Shown: positions 34,027 to 42,818, counted from the stretch's first letter. The stretch is 64,000 nt of DNA from Butyricicoccus_A sp963601915 (GCA_963601915.1 CAVCGL010000002.1:62001-126000), one strand, 5' to 3'. Notes: a model not told the origin generated them from the letters alone. A program made the numbers and translations.

Positions 34027-34159
34027 ATTGTATTTCTCCTTTGATTAAAAATTCGCAATAATATATCCAGTATAACACGCGCAAGAATCTCTGTCAAACG
34101 AAAGACAGGCATACAACCGCCTTGGCATGGCTGATAGGTTACAATCAACTCTCTAGCAC

Positions 34160-34213
34160 ATTACAATTCGGTTACATTGGCTATAGTATAGCACATGCTT
34201 TGCGCGATGTCAA
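34160..34213 (-). promoter_or_regulatory. Sigma-A promoter with WalR-like box for the wall-hydrolase operon
   Basis: On the minus strand TTGACA (plus 34208-34213) and TATACT (plus 34185-34190) are 17 bp apart. Just downstream, TGTAAC-CGAAT-TGTAAT (34160-34176) fits the WalR consensus TGTWAH-N5-TGTWAH. A box at about +3 to +19 would suit repression. The rest of the 34027-34336 gap shows no gene. Confidence 0.6.
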
Positions 34214-34332
34214 TCACTTCTTCTGTTGCCGGGAGATAGAAAATTATACGTTTTTTGTGCACATTTCCACGATTCTGTTGGATATATGGGCGACAACAGA
34301 GAATAAACAGGGATGCTTTGGTTACATTGACG

Positions 34333-34364
34333 AAAAAACGCAGGACGTTTTCACGCCCTGCGTT
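34333..34364 (-). terminator. Intrinsic terminator after the IreB gene
   Basis: On the minus strand AACGCAGGGCG pairs with CGTCCTGCGTT (one G-U) across a 6-nt loop and ends in TTTTCG. Confidence 0.8.
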
Positions 34365-34376
34365 TATTGCTTTGCA

Positions 34377-34622
34377 TTACAGATCCAGATAATTGGAAAT
34401 CAGTTCCTGCATCAGCTCGTCGCGGTCGATCTTGCGAATCAAGCTGCGTGCGTTGTTATAGTTGGTAATATATGTCGGATCTTCGGAGAGCAGATAACCC
34501 ACAATCTGATTGATCGGATTATAGCCATTTTCCTTCAGAGCATCATATACTGTCTGAAGCACGCGCTTCATTTCCTTATTACTTTCTTCTTTCATGCTGA
34601 ACTTTCTTGTTCCATCAAGCAT
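34377..34622 (-). CDS. IreB family regulatory phosphoprotein (UPF0297)
   Basis: An 81-residue protein that is nearly consensus for UPF0297/IreB: VYDALKENGYNPINQIVGYL, then LSEDPTYITNYNNARSLIRKI. In Enterococcus the IreB protein is a substrate of the Ser/Thr kinase IreK and influences cephalosporin resistance. In Clostridia it normally precedes yqgF and related genes, but here it stands alone downstream of pheT. GAAAGGAGGGC precedes the ATG. Confidence 0.93.
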   Translation of the reverse strand: MLDGTRKFSMKEESNKEMKRVLQTVYDALKENGYNPINQIVGYLLSEDPTYITNYNNARSLIRKIDRDELMQELISNYLDL

Positions 34623-34696
34623 TACGGAGCCCTCCTTTCAACTATCTACCATGATAATACAAAAATTCAAAATTGTAAAGGATTGTAAACTATATT

Positions 34697-37096
34697 TTAC
34701 TGACGAAGTTTTGCATCGAACTGCTTTTCGAGGGCAACAATTGCCTTCTTCATCGCGTTGTCGCACTCTTCATCGGTCAGGGTACGGTCCTTGCCGCGCA
34801 GACGCATGGAGTATGCCACGCTCTTCTTGCCTTCCGGTACCTGATCGCCCTTGTATACATCGAACAGGGAAACCGCTTCCAGAATGCCGCCGACAGCCTT
34901 TGCAATTGCCTTTTCCATGTGTGCTACCGGAATGGAGTCATCGCACAGAACCGCAATATCGCGGGTAGATGCCGGATACTTCGGCAGCGGCTGATACAGC
35001 TTGTCGGTATTTGCGTTGGCAAACATGAGATCCAGATTGATTTCAGCAGCCAGAATTTCGCTCTTGCCAGCGCCATAGTTCTTAGAGATGACCGGATGAA
35101 TGGTGCCGAAGATGCCCAGCTCGGTCTCGCCGGTCAGGATCTTTGCGCAGCGTCCCGGATGATAAGACGGATTGTCGGTTACCGGCTCGAAGCTGACGTC
35201 AGATACGCCGCTCTCGCTGAGAATCTTCTCCACAATGCCCTTGAACTGGAAGAAGGACAGACGACCATAAGTGCCCATGGTCAGGATGTGTGGCTCCTGC
35301 GGCAGAACTTCGGTATTTACCTTGCCGTCTTTGATTTCCGGCAGATATACCGTAGCAATCTCGTACAGGCTTGCTGTCGGGTTTCTGTGGTTCAGGTTGT
35401 GCATCAGGCACTCCAGCATGGACGGCAGGGAAGTGGTGCGCATGACACTGAAATCTTCGCCCAGCGGATTGAGGATCGTCACGGACAGACGCTTTTCGCT
35501 GTCCTCCGGCAGACCGATGCTGTCATACATCTTTGGGCTGCCGAACGAGAAGTTCTGCGCCTCGTCAAAGCCGCAGGCACGGGCATAGGAGCCGATGTTC
35601 TTCTCAAAATACTGCTTCGGGGACAGACCTCCGGCAGCCGTACCGCCGAACTGTGTGGTCGGAATATTGTCGTAGCCATACATACGGGCAACTTCCTCTG
35701 CCAGATCGCACATGCGCGCAATGTCGGTGCGGTAGAACGGAACAACAACCTCTTCGCCCTCGACAACAAAGCCCAGACGATTCAGATAGCCGACGATTTC
35801 CTCGCGGCTCAGATCAATGCCGAGCAGAGCATTCATCTTGTCGCACTCCAGCGGCAGACGCTTGTGCTTGTCGCTGGTTGCATCGACGTCAATCACGCCG
35901 TCAACCACTTCGCCAGCACCCAGCATTTCTACCAGCTTGCAGGCACGGTTGACTGCATCCATCGTCATGCGCGGGTCAAGACCCTTCTCGAAACGGCCGG
36001 AAGCCTCGGTACGCATACCCAGCTTTTGTGCGGTGATACGAACGGTTGCGCCGTGGAAGTTTGCGGACTCAAAGACAACGGTCTGAGTCTTTTCGGTGAT
36101 CTCGCTCTCGTAGCCGCCCATAACACCGGCAACCGCAGTAGCTGTGGTGCCGTCAGCGATGCACAGCATGTCCTTGTCGAGGTAGTGGTTTTCACCGTCC
36201 AGTGTCTGGATAAATTCGCCATCCTTCGGGCGGCGAACGACGATCTTGCCGTCCTTCAGACAGGAATAGTCAAAGGCATGCATCGGCTGACCGTATTCCA
36301 GCATGACATAGTTGGTAATATCAACAATATTGTTGATCGGGCGAACGCCAGCGGCGTGCAGACGCTCACGCATCCAAGCCGGAGACGGCTCGATCTTGAT
36401 GTTCTTGACCAAGCGTGCGGTGTAGCGCGGGCACAGATCGGTAGCTTCTACTGCGACAGACAGCGTATCGTTGATGTCGCCGCCGATGCCCTTGACAACC
36501 GGTGCGTGCAGCTTCAGCTCGCGGTCAAAGGTAGCAGCAGTCTCGCGTGCCAGACCGATGATGCTCAGGCAGTCCGGACGGTTCGACGTGATTTCAAAAT
36601 CTGTGACATACTCATCCAAACCAACCAGCGTCTTGATGTCTACACCAACCGGCGTGCCTTCCGGCATGAGCAGCAGACCATCCGGATCGCCATACGGGAT
36701 TTCATTCAGGGTCAGACCCAGCTCTTCGTGCGAGCACATCATACCGTTGGACGGCACGCCGCGCAGCTTGCCCTTGGTGATCTTCACGCCGCCCGGCAGA
36801 TACGACTTGTGCAGAGCGACCGGAACGACACGGCCTACTTCTGCATTCGGTGCGCCGGTGACGATCTGAATCGGTTTTTCCTTGCCAACGTCTACCTGAC
36901 AAATAACCAGATGGTCAGAGTCCGGATGCGGAACGTTGGACAGGATTTTACCGGTAACTACATTTTTAATTTCATCGCCGAGGTAGACGACTTCTTCCAC
37001 CTTGGAACCGGACATGGTCATCTTGTCCGCATATTCCTTGTTGGAAATACCAGTCATATCTACAAATTCGGCAAGCCAGCTCATTGGCAGCTTCAT
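34697..37096 (-). CDS. pheT: Phenylalanyl-tRNA synthetase beta subunit
   Basis: A 799-residue subunit. It starts MKLPMSWLAEFVDM, followed by a tRNA-binding/OB domain (KPIQIVTGAPNAEVG), the B3/4 editing region, the B5 domain with FDYSCLKDGKIVVRRPKDG, and a C-terminal anticodon-binding FDX-ACB region ending in SMRLRGKDRTLTDEE. It pairs with the alpha subunit as an alpha2-beta2 enzyme that charges tRNA-Phe. It is 42 bp downstream of pheS and shares the T-box control. Confidence 0.97.
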   Translation of the reverse strand: MKLPMSWLAEFVDMTGISNKEYADKMTMSGSKVEEVVYLGDEIKNVVTGKILSNVPHPDSDHLVICQVDVGKEKPIQIVTGAPNAEVGRVVPVALHKSYLPGGVKITKGKLRGVPSNGMMCSHEELGLTLNEIPYGDPDGLLLMPEGTPVGVDIKTLVGLDEYVTDFEITSNRPDCLSIIGLARETAATFDRELKLHAPVVKGIGGDINDTLSVAVEATDLCPRYTARLVKNIKIEPSPAWMRERLHAAGVRPINNIVDITNYVMLEYGQPMHAFDYSCLKDGKIVVRRPKDGEFIQTLDGENHYLDKDMLCIADGTTATAVAGVMGGYESEITEKTQTVVFESANFHGATVRITAQKLGMRTEASGRFEKGLDPRMTMDAVNRACKLVEMLGAGEVVDGVIDVDATSDKHKRLPLECDKMNALLGIDLSREEIVGYLNRLGFVVEGEEVVVPFYRTDIARMCDLAEEVARMYGYDNIPTTQFGGTAAGGLSPKQYFEKNIGSYARACGFDEAQNFSFGSPKMYDSIGLPEDSEKRLSVTILNPLGEDFSVMRTTSLPSMLECLMHNLNHRNPTASLYEIATVYLPEIKDGKVNTEVLPQEPHILTMGTYGRLSFFQFKGIVEKILSESGVSDVSFEPVTDNPSYHPGRCAKILTGETELGIFGTIHPVISKNYGAGKSEILAAEINLDLMFANANTDKLYQPLPKYPASTRDIAVLCDDSIPVAHMEKAIAKAVGGILEAVSLFDVYKGDQVPEGKKSVAYSMRLRGKDRTLTDEECDNAMKKAIVALEKQFDAKLRQ

Positions 37097-37137
37097 GATT
37101 TCATTCCTCCAAAAATCAAATATATTCCAGCAATCAA

Positions 37138-38157
37138 TTAAAACTGGTGCAGGAAACGCACGTCATTTTCGTAGAACATGCGGATATCGGTGATCTTATA
37201 GCGGCTCATAACGATACGCTCCAGACCGATGCCGAATGCATAGCCGGAATATTCGTTCGGATCAATGCCGCAGACCTCCAAAACCTTCGGATGAACCATG
37301 CCGCAGCCGAGGATTTCAATCCAGCCCTCGTTCTTGCACAGCGGGCAGCCAGCACCATGGCACTTGAAGCACTGCATGTCCATCTCGGCAGACGGCTCAG
37401 TGAATGGGAAGTGGTGCGGACGGAAGCGGACAACCGTGTCCTCGCCGTACAGCTTCTTGGCAAACTGCTCCAGAATGCCCTTCAGGTCGGACATGCGGAT
37501 GTTCTTGTCAACAACCAGACCTTCGATCTGATGGAACATCGGAGAATGGGTAGCATCGACTGCGTCAGAGCGGAAAACACGACCCGGTGCGATGATGCGA
37601 ATCGGCGGCTTTTTGTGCTCCATGGCGCGAATCTGCATCGGAGAGGTCTGCGTGCGCAGAATGATGTTATCGGAAATATAGAAGGTATCCTGCGTATCGC
37701 GTGCCGGATGATCCTTCGGGATGTTCAGCGCTTCAAAATTGTACCAATCGGTCTCGACTTCCGGACCATCGGTGATGTTGAAGCCCATGCCGATGAAAAT
37801 GTCCTTGACTTCATCCAGAACGATGTTGAGCGGATGCTTCTTGCCGAGGGTAAATTCCTCGCCCGGCATGGTGACGTCGATGGTCTCGCTCTTGAGCTTT
37901 GCTGCCAGAGCAGCCTCTTCCAGACGAGCCTTGTTTGCAGACAGACCGGTCTCAATGGCTGCGCGCAGGTCATTGACCATTTGACCGAATGCCGGACGCT
38001 CTTCCGGTGCCAGATTGCGCATGTTCTTCATCAGCGCAGTGACTTCGCCCTTTTTACCCAGGTATTTGACGCGAATGGCGTCAAGTTCGCGGGAATCCTT
38101 GCAGGCTTGCATCGCCTGCTCGGCAATCTCACGAATGGACTGTAATTTTTCCTTCAT
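37138..38157 (-). CDS. pheS: Phenylalanyl-tRNA synthetase alpha subunit
   Basis: A 339-residue class II aminoacyl-tRNA synthetase catalytic subunit. Motif 2 is in RTQTSPMQIRAM, with RIIAPGRVFRSDAVDATHSP and FHQIEGLVVD, and motif 3 in YAFGIGLERIVM. An N-terminal coiled coil precedes the core. A four-Cys set in CFKCHGAGCPLC is an unusual zinc-like insertion present in many bacterial PheS. It is the first gene after the T-box leader, with pheT following. Confidence 0.97.
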   Translation of the reverse strand: MKEKLQSIREIAEQAMQACKDSRELDAIRVKYLGKKGEVTALMKNMRNLAPEERPAFGQMVNDLRAAIETGLSANKARLEEAALAAKLKSETIDVTMPGEEFTLGKKHPLNIVLDEVKDIFIGMGFNITDGPEVETDWYNFEALNIPKDHPARDTQDTFYISDNIILRTQTSPMQIRAMEHKKPPIRIIAPGRVFRSDAVDATHSPMFHQIEGLVVDKNIRMSDLKGILEQFAKKLYGEDTVVRFRPHHFPFTEPSAEMDMQCFKCHGAGCPLCKNEGWIEILGCGMVHPKVLEVCGIDPNEYSGYAFGIGLERIVMSRYKITDIRMFYENDVRFLHQF

Positions 38158-38191
38158 TTGTTAAAACAACTCCTTGAAAGATTTAATGACA

Positions 38192-38452
38192 CTAAAAAAA
38201 CCTTTCGCAACCCTATCAAAAACAGGGACGAAAGGTCAGGGAACCTCCGCGGTACCACCCAGATTCCGGTATTATACCGGCTCTTTGCGACTGATAACGG
38301 GGTCTCCCGCTGGTGTTTTTGGACACCAGAGCTCCCGGGCGAACTTCGTCAATCCATTTCAGCAGGCAGCTTCCAGCCAATGGCTGCCGTTCTCTGATGC
38401 CGCAGGGCTTTGAGTACTTTTCCCGTTCGTTGCTTTTCCGTAGAATCAATAT
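38192..38452 (-). ncRNA. T-box leader of pheST
   Basis: On the minus strand the leader ends with the conserved T-box GGGTGGTACCGCGG, then an intrinsic terminator (ACCTTTCGTCCCTG pairing across to the complementary arm, T-tail at about 38192-38200). A specifier-loop candidate TTC occurs in GACGAAGTTCGCC, fitting tRNA-Phe. A promoter on the minus strand, TTGCTT/TATAAA, 17-bp spacing (plus 38461-38489), lies just upstream. Uncharged tRNA-Phe should prevent termination. Confidence 0.93.
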
Positions 38453-38527
38453 ACTATATATTTATACCATACAATGCAGGGAAAAGCAAGGAGTTCTTGA
38501 GAGATTCTTCTTTAGAAAATATATACG

Positions 38528-38563
38528 CAAAAACACCCCGAAACCATACAGATTTCAGGGTGT
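38528..38563 (-). terminator. Intrinsic terminator after tRNA-Val
   Basis: ACACCCTGAAA pairs with TTTCGGGGTGT (G-U) on the minus strand, then TTTTG. It lies 7 bp past the CCA end. Confidence 0.8.
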
Positions 38564-38569
38564 CGATTC

Positions 38570-38645
38570 TGGTGGACACTAACGGTCTCGAACCGCTGAC
38601 CTTCCGCACGTCAAGCGGATGCTCTACCAACTGAGCTAAGTGTCC
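38570..38645 (-). tRNA. tRNA-Val (anticodon GAC)
   Basis: The cloverleaf reads cleanly on the minus strand. The acceptor arm is GGACACT/AGTGTCC, the D-stem GCTC/GAGC, the anticodon stem TCCGC/GCGGA with loop TTGACGT (anticodon GAC), and the T-loop TTCGAGA. CCA is encoded. The anticodon GAC decodes GTC/GTT valine codons. Confidence 0.96.
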
Positions 38646-38717
38646 GTGCTGCTGAGCAGTATTGATATTATAACAAACAACCGTGCACTTGTCAACGATA
38701 ATTTTCTGGAAAGAGGT

Positions 38718-38757
38718 AAAAAAATCCCTGTGTCCCACAGGTCAAGGAACACAGGGA
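38718..38757 (-). terminator. Terminator of the GAPDH/PGK operon
   Basis: On the minus strand TCCCTGTGT pairs with ACACAGGGA around a 15-nt loop, ending in TTTTTTTAC. It is about 165 bp after the pgk stop. Confidence 0.8.
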
Positions 38758-38846
38758 AGAGAAAAACGGCAATATGAGAAAGTAGATTAAACTGTGTGTC
38801 TTCGTACATGAGGTGTGGAGAGAAGTGCCGTCTTACTTGATTTTCA

Positions 38847-38876
38847 CCCGCAGCGTCCGGTGAGAGACGCTGCGGG
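38847..38876 (-). other. Stable hairpin in the 3' UTR of the GAPDH/PGK operon
   Basis: A perfect 11-bp GC-rich stem (CCCGCAGCGTC at 38847-38857, partner 38866-38876) has an 8-nt loop and no T-tail. It lies between the pgk stop and the terminator, so it may protect the mRNA or form part of a 3'-derived small RNA. The 38646-38922 gap holds no gene. Confidence 0.5.
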
Positions 38877-38922
38877 AATGTGGAATAGAGTAGAATAGAG
38901 AATAGACGAAAATTTGTATGGC

Positions 38923-40176
38923 TTACAGTTTCTGTCGCTCGTAAGCCTGCTCCATGGCAGCAATCAGCGGGAGCTTTTTGCCGCTCATGAAGCGAACCAT
39001 GGCACCGCCTGCGGTGCAGACATAGCTGATCTTGGTCAGATCGATAAACTTGGTAGCACTGGACACGGTGTCACCGCCGCCAATGACAGAATATGCTTCG
39101 CTGTCAGCAATACCACCCCAGATACCGCGGGTGCCGATGTCAAAGCATTCCTGTTCATAGATGCCAGCAGGACCATTGGCGAAAATGGTTTTTGCGGATG
39201 CCAGCAGAGCCTGATAGTCGGCAATCGTCTGTGCACCAATATCAATGAATTGTGCGTCTTGCGGCAGATTGTCAATCGTGCATTCTACACGCACGCCATC
39301 CTTATTATAGGCGAGGTCGCGCGGCAGCTCAAATCTGTCCGGATATTCTGTCAGATACTTCTTTGCTGCTTCTACAAAGGTCAGCATATCTCGGTCGCGC
39401 AGGAACTTCATCTGCGGCTCACCAAATGTCACACCATTTGCAATGTGCATAATGATACCAGTGACACCAGTGGTCAGGATTTTATCCGCCGTGCCGTTCT
39501 TGAGCACAGATTCCATCATGCCAAAGGCATCGGAGATCTTTGCTCCGCCGAGCACAAACATGCACGGATGCTGTGCGCCGTCCTTAACGGATGCCAGTGC
39601 GGCATATTCGTCAAAGAACTGGAAACCAGCAGCTGCCGGTAAAAAGTGCGGGAAACCAACCATAGACGGGGCATCACGATGCGCGGCAGAAAAGGCATCG
39701 TTGACATACAGATCAAACAGCGGAGAGAGCTTGCGGATATGCCATACATTTCCCATCTCTTCCGGCTTCAGTTTGACAAAGTTAGAGAAAGTAGACAGCT
39801 CTTCTCCCAGATACCGCAGATTGCCTAAAATAATTGCTTCACCTGCTGGCAGATTTTTCACAGCTTCAATTGCCGCCGGGCCACAAACATCATCAATATA
39901 ATGTACCGGATAACCGGTCAGTGCAGACAGCTTTTGTGCGTGCTCTTCAAGTGGAATCAGGTTCTGATAGTCCTGCGTATCACCCTGATGTGCAATCAGA
40001 GCGACAGCAGCGCCGTTTTCCAACATATATTTCAGCGTAACCGCGTTCTTTTTCAGACGGTTCTCGTTGACAATCTTCTTGGTAACCGGATCAATCGGAG
40101 AATTGATGTCCGGACGGAACAGAATTTTCTTGCCTGTAATAGTAAGCCCACGCAGGGCGTTCATTTTTATTTCCAT
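38923..40176 (-). CDS. Phosphoglycerate kinase, archaeal-type
   Basis: A 417-residue phosphoglycerate-kinase-fold protein. It resembles archaeal PGKs more than bacterial ones: FRPDINSPIDP at residues 20-30, AHQGDTQDY, LEEHAQKLSALTGYPV, NDAFSAAHRDAPSMVGF, GGAKISD, and the C-terminal nucleotide loop GGGDTVSS. R21, D23, N25, R40 and H63 of the 3-PG pocket are present, but the usual Arg of the HxGRP motif is Asp66. The start overlaps the GAPDH end by 10 bp. It should make ATP from an acyl phosphate produced by the upstream GAPDH; the exact acid is uncertain. Confidence 0.85.
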   Translation of the reverse strand: MEIKMNALRGLTITGKKILFRPDINSPIDPVTKKIVNENRLKKNAVTLKYMLENGAAVALIAHQGDTQDYQNLIPLEEHAQKLSALTGYPVHYIDDVCGPAAIEAVKNLPAGEAIILGNLRYLGEELSTFSNFVKLKPEEMGNVWHIRKLSPLFDLYVNDAFSAAHRDAPSMVGFPHFLPAAAGFQFFDEYAALASVKDGAQHPCMFVLGGAKISDAFGMMESVLKNGTADKILTTGVTGIIMHIANGVTFGEPQMKFLRDRDMLTFVEAAKKYLTEYPDRFELPRDLAYNKDGVRVECTIDNLPQDAQFIDIGAQTIADYQALLASAKTIFANGPAGIYEQECFDIGTRGIWGGIADSEAYSVIGGGDTVSSATKFIDLTKISYVCTAGGAMVRFMSGKKLPLIAAMEQAYERQKL

Positions 40177-41201
40177 TTTGCCATCCCCAGATATTTATTC
40201 GTCTTAGCGGTTGCTTCTTCCATAGTGTCCTGCATGTGCAGAGCAGCACGTACACCATCCAGTGTTTCCGGAATGGTAACAGCTTCCTGCGGAATATAAA
40301 TTGCGAACATAATCTGATCGCCGTATTCTACGATAGATTCTTCCCACAGGCCGATTTCATACATGTCACCGCGCGGGTTGCCGAGGTCACGAGCGTACTT
40401 GAACATGGAGGCATTGCCGAGGAAACCGTCTGCAATGCGGACAACACGGATACGGTCATGGGTTTCAAATGCCTTGAGTGCCTGCTCCTTGGTGATTTTC
40501 TGCTTGCCCTGTGCAGTGATGGTGATGATGTGACCGTGGGTGACCGGTGTGTGAACCAGAATGCCGGTAGCCTCTACGTGCGGCATAATGGTCATGAGGT
40601 CAACAGCCTGATGAGAAGGAGCCTTGTCGATCTTCAGTGCGTTGGTCAGTCCGCGATGATAATCGCCCGGGTCAGCAACACGGCGAATAATCGTGATTGC
40701 TACGCGCTCAATGCCGCCGCAGTTGCGGTCAAGGCAGTCAACGGCACGAATCAGACCGGTGGTATTGCAGGAGGTCAGCTTCAAGAACTGCTTATCCAGA
40801 CCCTTTTCATAGTTTGCATAACCGTGGAAAAAGACATCAGCGACATCGTTTTTCTCACCGCCCTGGAAGATGCACGGCTTGCCCATGCGCTCAAACAGCT
40901 TCTTGTTCTCTGCGCCAACGCCTGCCGGTGTTGCATCGAGCAGAATATCACACTTTTCTGCCAGATCTTCCATTGTACCGCATACCGGAATGCCAGCTTC
41001 TGCGTAAGCATCAGCATATTTCGGGTCAGACATGTACAGATCATACGGCATACCCTTTTCCTTCAGCGCACGAACGCCCAGATTCGGGGTGCGGTTTGCC
41101 ACACCGACCAGTTCCATATCTCCCATGCGTACCACGCCGTCAGCCAGACGCTGACCGATTGTACCATAACCTACGACGCCAACTTTTACCTTGTTCATCA
41201 T
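40167..41201 (-). CDS. Type II (archaeal-type) glyceraldehyde-3-phosphate dehydrogenase
   Basis: A 344-residue phosphorylating GAPDH of the archaeal GapII family. The Rossmann loop is KVGVVGYGTIGQRLADG at the N-terminus, the catalytic Cys (about 145) is in LTSCNTTGL, and the phosphate-site region has HGHIITITAQG. It is not homologous in detail to standard bacterial GapA. The operon partner PGK is also of archaeal type, so the pair may have come together by transfer or ancient retention. AGGAG precedes two adjacent ATGs, so either 41201 or 41198 could be the start. Confidence 0.9.
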   Translation of the reverse strand: MMNKVKVGVVGYGTIGQRLADGVVRMGDMELVGVANRTPNLGVRALKEKGMPYDLYMSDPKYADAYAEAGIPVCGTMEDLAEKCDILLDATPAGVGAENKKLFERMGKPCIFQGGEKNDVADVFFHGYANYEKGLDKQFLKLTSCNTTGLIRAVDCLDRNCGGIERVAITIIRRVADPGDYHRGLTNALKIDKAPSHQAVDLMTIMPHVEATGILVHTPVTHGHIITITAQGKQKITKEQALKAFETHDRIRVVRIADGFLGNASMFKYARDLGNPRGDMYEIGLWEESIVEYGDQIMFAIYIPQEAVTIPETLDGVRAALHMQDTMEEATAKTNKYLGMAKWK

Positions 41202-41224
41202 GTATTCTCCTTTATGCTTTGTGA

Positions 41225-42214
41225 TTATCTGTGTTTTGCGTACTCTGGATTGAGCAAGCTGCGTGGCTGCTCGCCGCGCATATACGAGGCGATGACACCG
41301 GCACAGTGATTAAATACCATGCGGACAGCCTGTGTGGATACGGCCGCAGAATGCGGCGTAAGAACGACATTTGGCAAAGTCTTCAGCTCAGAATCCGGAT
41401 CAAACGGTTCAACCTTGAATGCATCCAATGCTGCACCGGCGATCTTGCCAGAGCGCAGAGCATCTGCCAAATCATGTTCGTTGACAACATAGCCGCGGCT
41501 TGTGTTGATGATATATACACCGTCCTTCATCAGGTCAATGACATCTTTGCAGATGAAATCCTTCATGGTTTTCACTGCCGGCAGATGCAGGCTGATGATG
41601 TCTGCGGTGCGCACAGCGGTTTCCAAATCGACGATTTCTACGCCAAGTGCATTGGCTGCCTGATAGTTCGGATACGGATCGTAAGCAATGACTTTGACCG
41701 GGAAGACGCTGAGCAGCTTGGCAAATTCACAGCCGATATTTCCGAAGCCGAGCAGAGCGACTGTGCCTTCCAGCGTCTGCGACATCTTAGCGGTAACGCC
41801 GTCTGCACGCAGGCTGCGGTCATAAATGGTGATTTTGCGCAGAATGGCAAGCGTCAGAGCCAGTGCCTGTTCTGCTACTGCCTTGGAGTTGACACCTGGT
41901 GCGTTGCATACGGCGATGCCCAGTTCGGCAGCTTTTTCCAAATCAACCGTCTCGAAGCCAGCGCCAAAACGGGCGATGCCCTTCAGATGATCGGCACAGG
42001 CGGTGAGAACTTCTGCGTTCCACGGTTCGCGTCCGGCTACAACATAATCAAAGCCCTTTGCTGCGGCAATGACTTCCTGTACGTCCTGTGTATGGTACAG
42101 TGGGATATTGACGATTTCTGCGCCCTGTGCGACAGCGTCGTGAAAAACCTCGTTGAGATCGAGATTCAATTCATTCTGTACCAGAACAGCAACTCTCGTT
42201 TTGTTCTCTGGCAT
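41225..42214 (-). CDS. D-2-hydroxyacid dehydrogenase (3-phosphoglycerate-dehydrogenase-like)
   Basis: A 329-residue NAD-dependent dehydrogenase of the SerA/PdxB-like family. NAD loop is VALLGFGNIGCEFAKLL. Catalytic residues match family positions: Arg in INTSRGYVVNE, Glu in VEPF, His in LTPHSAAVS. It lacks C-terminal ACT domains, so no serine feedback is expected. Its place in an operon with GAPDH and PGK suggests it oxidises (or reduces) the acid released by that pair, such as 3-phosphoglycerate. It has a strong AAAGGAGG site, with a GC hairpin (plus 42245-42263) just upstream. Confidence 0.85.
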   Translation of the reverse strand: MPENKTRVAVLVQNELNLDLNEVFHDAVAQGAEIVNIPLYHTQDVQEVIAAAKGFDYVVAGREPWNAEVLTACADHLKGIARFGAGFETVDLEKAAELGIAVCNAPGVNSKAVAEQALALTLAILRKITIYDRSLRADGVTAKMSQTLEGTVALLGFGNIGCEFAKLLSVFPVKVIAYDPYPNYQAANALGVEIVDLETAVRTADIISLHLPAVKTMKDFICKDVIDLMKDGVYIINTSRGYVVNEHDLADALRSGKIAGAALDAFKVEPFDPDSELKTLPNVVLTPHSAAVSTQAVRMVFNHCAGVIASYMRGEQPRSLLNPEYAKHR

Positions 42215-42315
42215 GATAGTTGTTCCTCCTTTGGGGGATCGGCACTGCGGCGGGGAGCCGCAGCGTACATTTGAGTGAATGTAAGATTTATAGTGAAATG
42301 GATTAGGCGATGCAA

Positions 42316-42573
42316 TTACAGCTTGTCGTTGAGATAAGCGGAAAGGGTTTTTGCGTCCTGCTCCTCGGAATCACCGGAGAGAGTAAAGGAGATGCTGTCT
42401 CCTCCCTTGATAGATAAACCGATGACGGCGAGAATGCTTGTCGCGTCGATAGATGCATTGTCTTTAAACAGTCGAACGGAAGAGCCAAGAGATCGAATGT
42501 TCTGGGTCAACTCCGATGCGACCTGTGCATGAACGAATACCGGTTCGGATACTGTATGTTCAATGGTAATCAT
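42316..42573 (-). CDS. HPr-like phosphocarrier paralogue
   Basis: An 85-residue HPr-fold protein. His15 (EPVFVHAQVAS) and Ser46 (DATSILAVIGL) sit exactly at the HPr numbering, but Arg17 is Gln and Pro18 is Val, so phosphotransfer from Enzyme I may be weak. Ser46 suggests that HPr kinase could still act on it. It heads an operon with the SerA-like, GAPDH and PGK genes, about 100 bp apart. It probably acts as a regulatory signal or binds partner enzymes. GAAAGAGGTGC precedes ATG 42573. Confidence 0.8.
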   Translation of the reverse strand: MITIEHTVSEPVFVHAQVASELTQNIRSLGSSVRLFKDNASIDATSILAVIGLSIKGGDSISFTLSGDSEEQDAKTLSAYLNDKL

Positions 42574-42640
42574 TGATTGGCACCTCTTTCTTGTGTGGTG
42601 TGGTTTGTGTTTTGTTGATTTATCTTTTGTGACTACAAGT

Positions 42641-42695
42641 ATGACGTCAAAACAAGGACAGGACAAGTGGATTTCTGGCGGAAATTTGGCGTCAT
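42641..42695. promoter_or_regulatory. Inverted repeat upstream of the HPr-like gene
   Basis: ATGACGTCAAA (42641-42651) and TTTGGCGTCAT (42685-42695) form an 11-bp inverted repeat with one mismatch. It lies between the HPr-like gene and the divergent regulator, and may be an operator or leader hairpin. Confidence 0.45.
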
Positions 42696-42800
42696 CCCTG
42701 TGGACACACTGAGAAACTGTTTATATTGCACAAAAATACGATGTGATAATACGGCGTGAATGCAGAAGATAAACAATAGCGGCCGAGAGAAAAACGAAAA

Positions 42801-42818
42801 TTGTTAAAAAAATCACAA
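42801..42818. promoter_or_regulatory. Candidate Rex site 1 in the divergent region
   Basis: TTGTTAAAAAAATCACAA fits the Rex pattern TTGTKAA-N4-TTMACAA with one mismatch. It is in AT-rich sequence, so chance similarity is possible. Confidence 0.4.

Noticed and set aside
34919..37141. A 740-codon open frame antisense to pheT
   Set aside because: The opposite strand encodes an unmistakable PheT; the antisense frame shows no domain.
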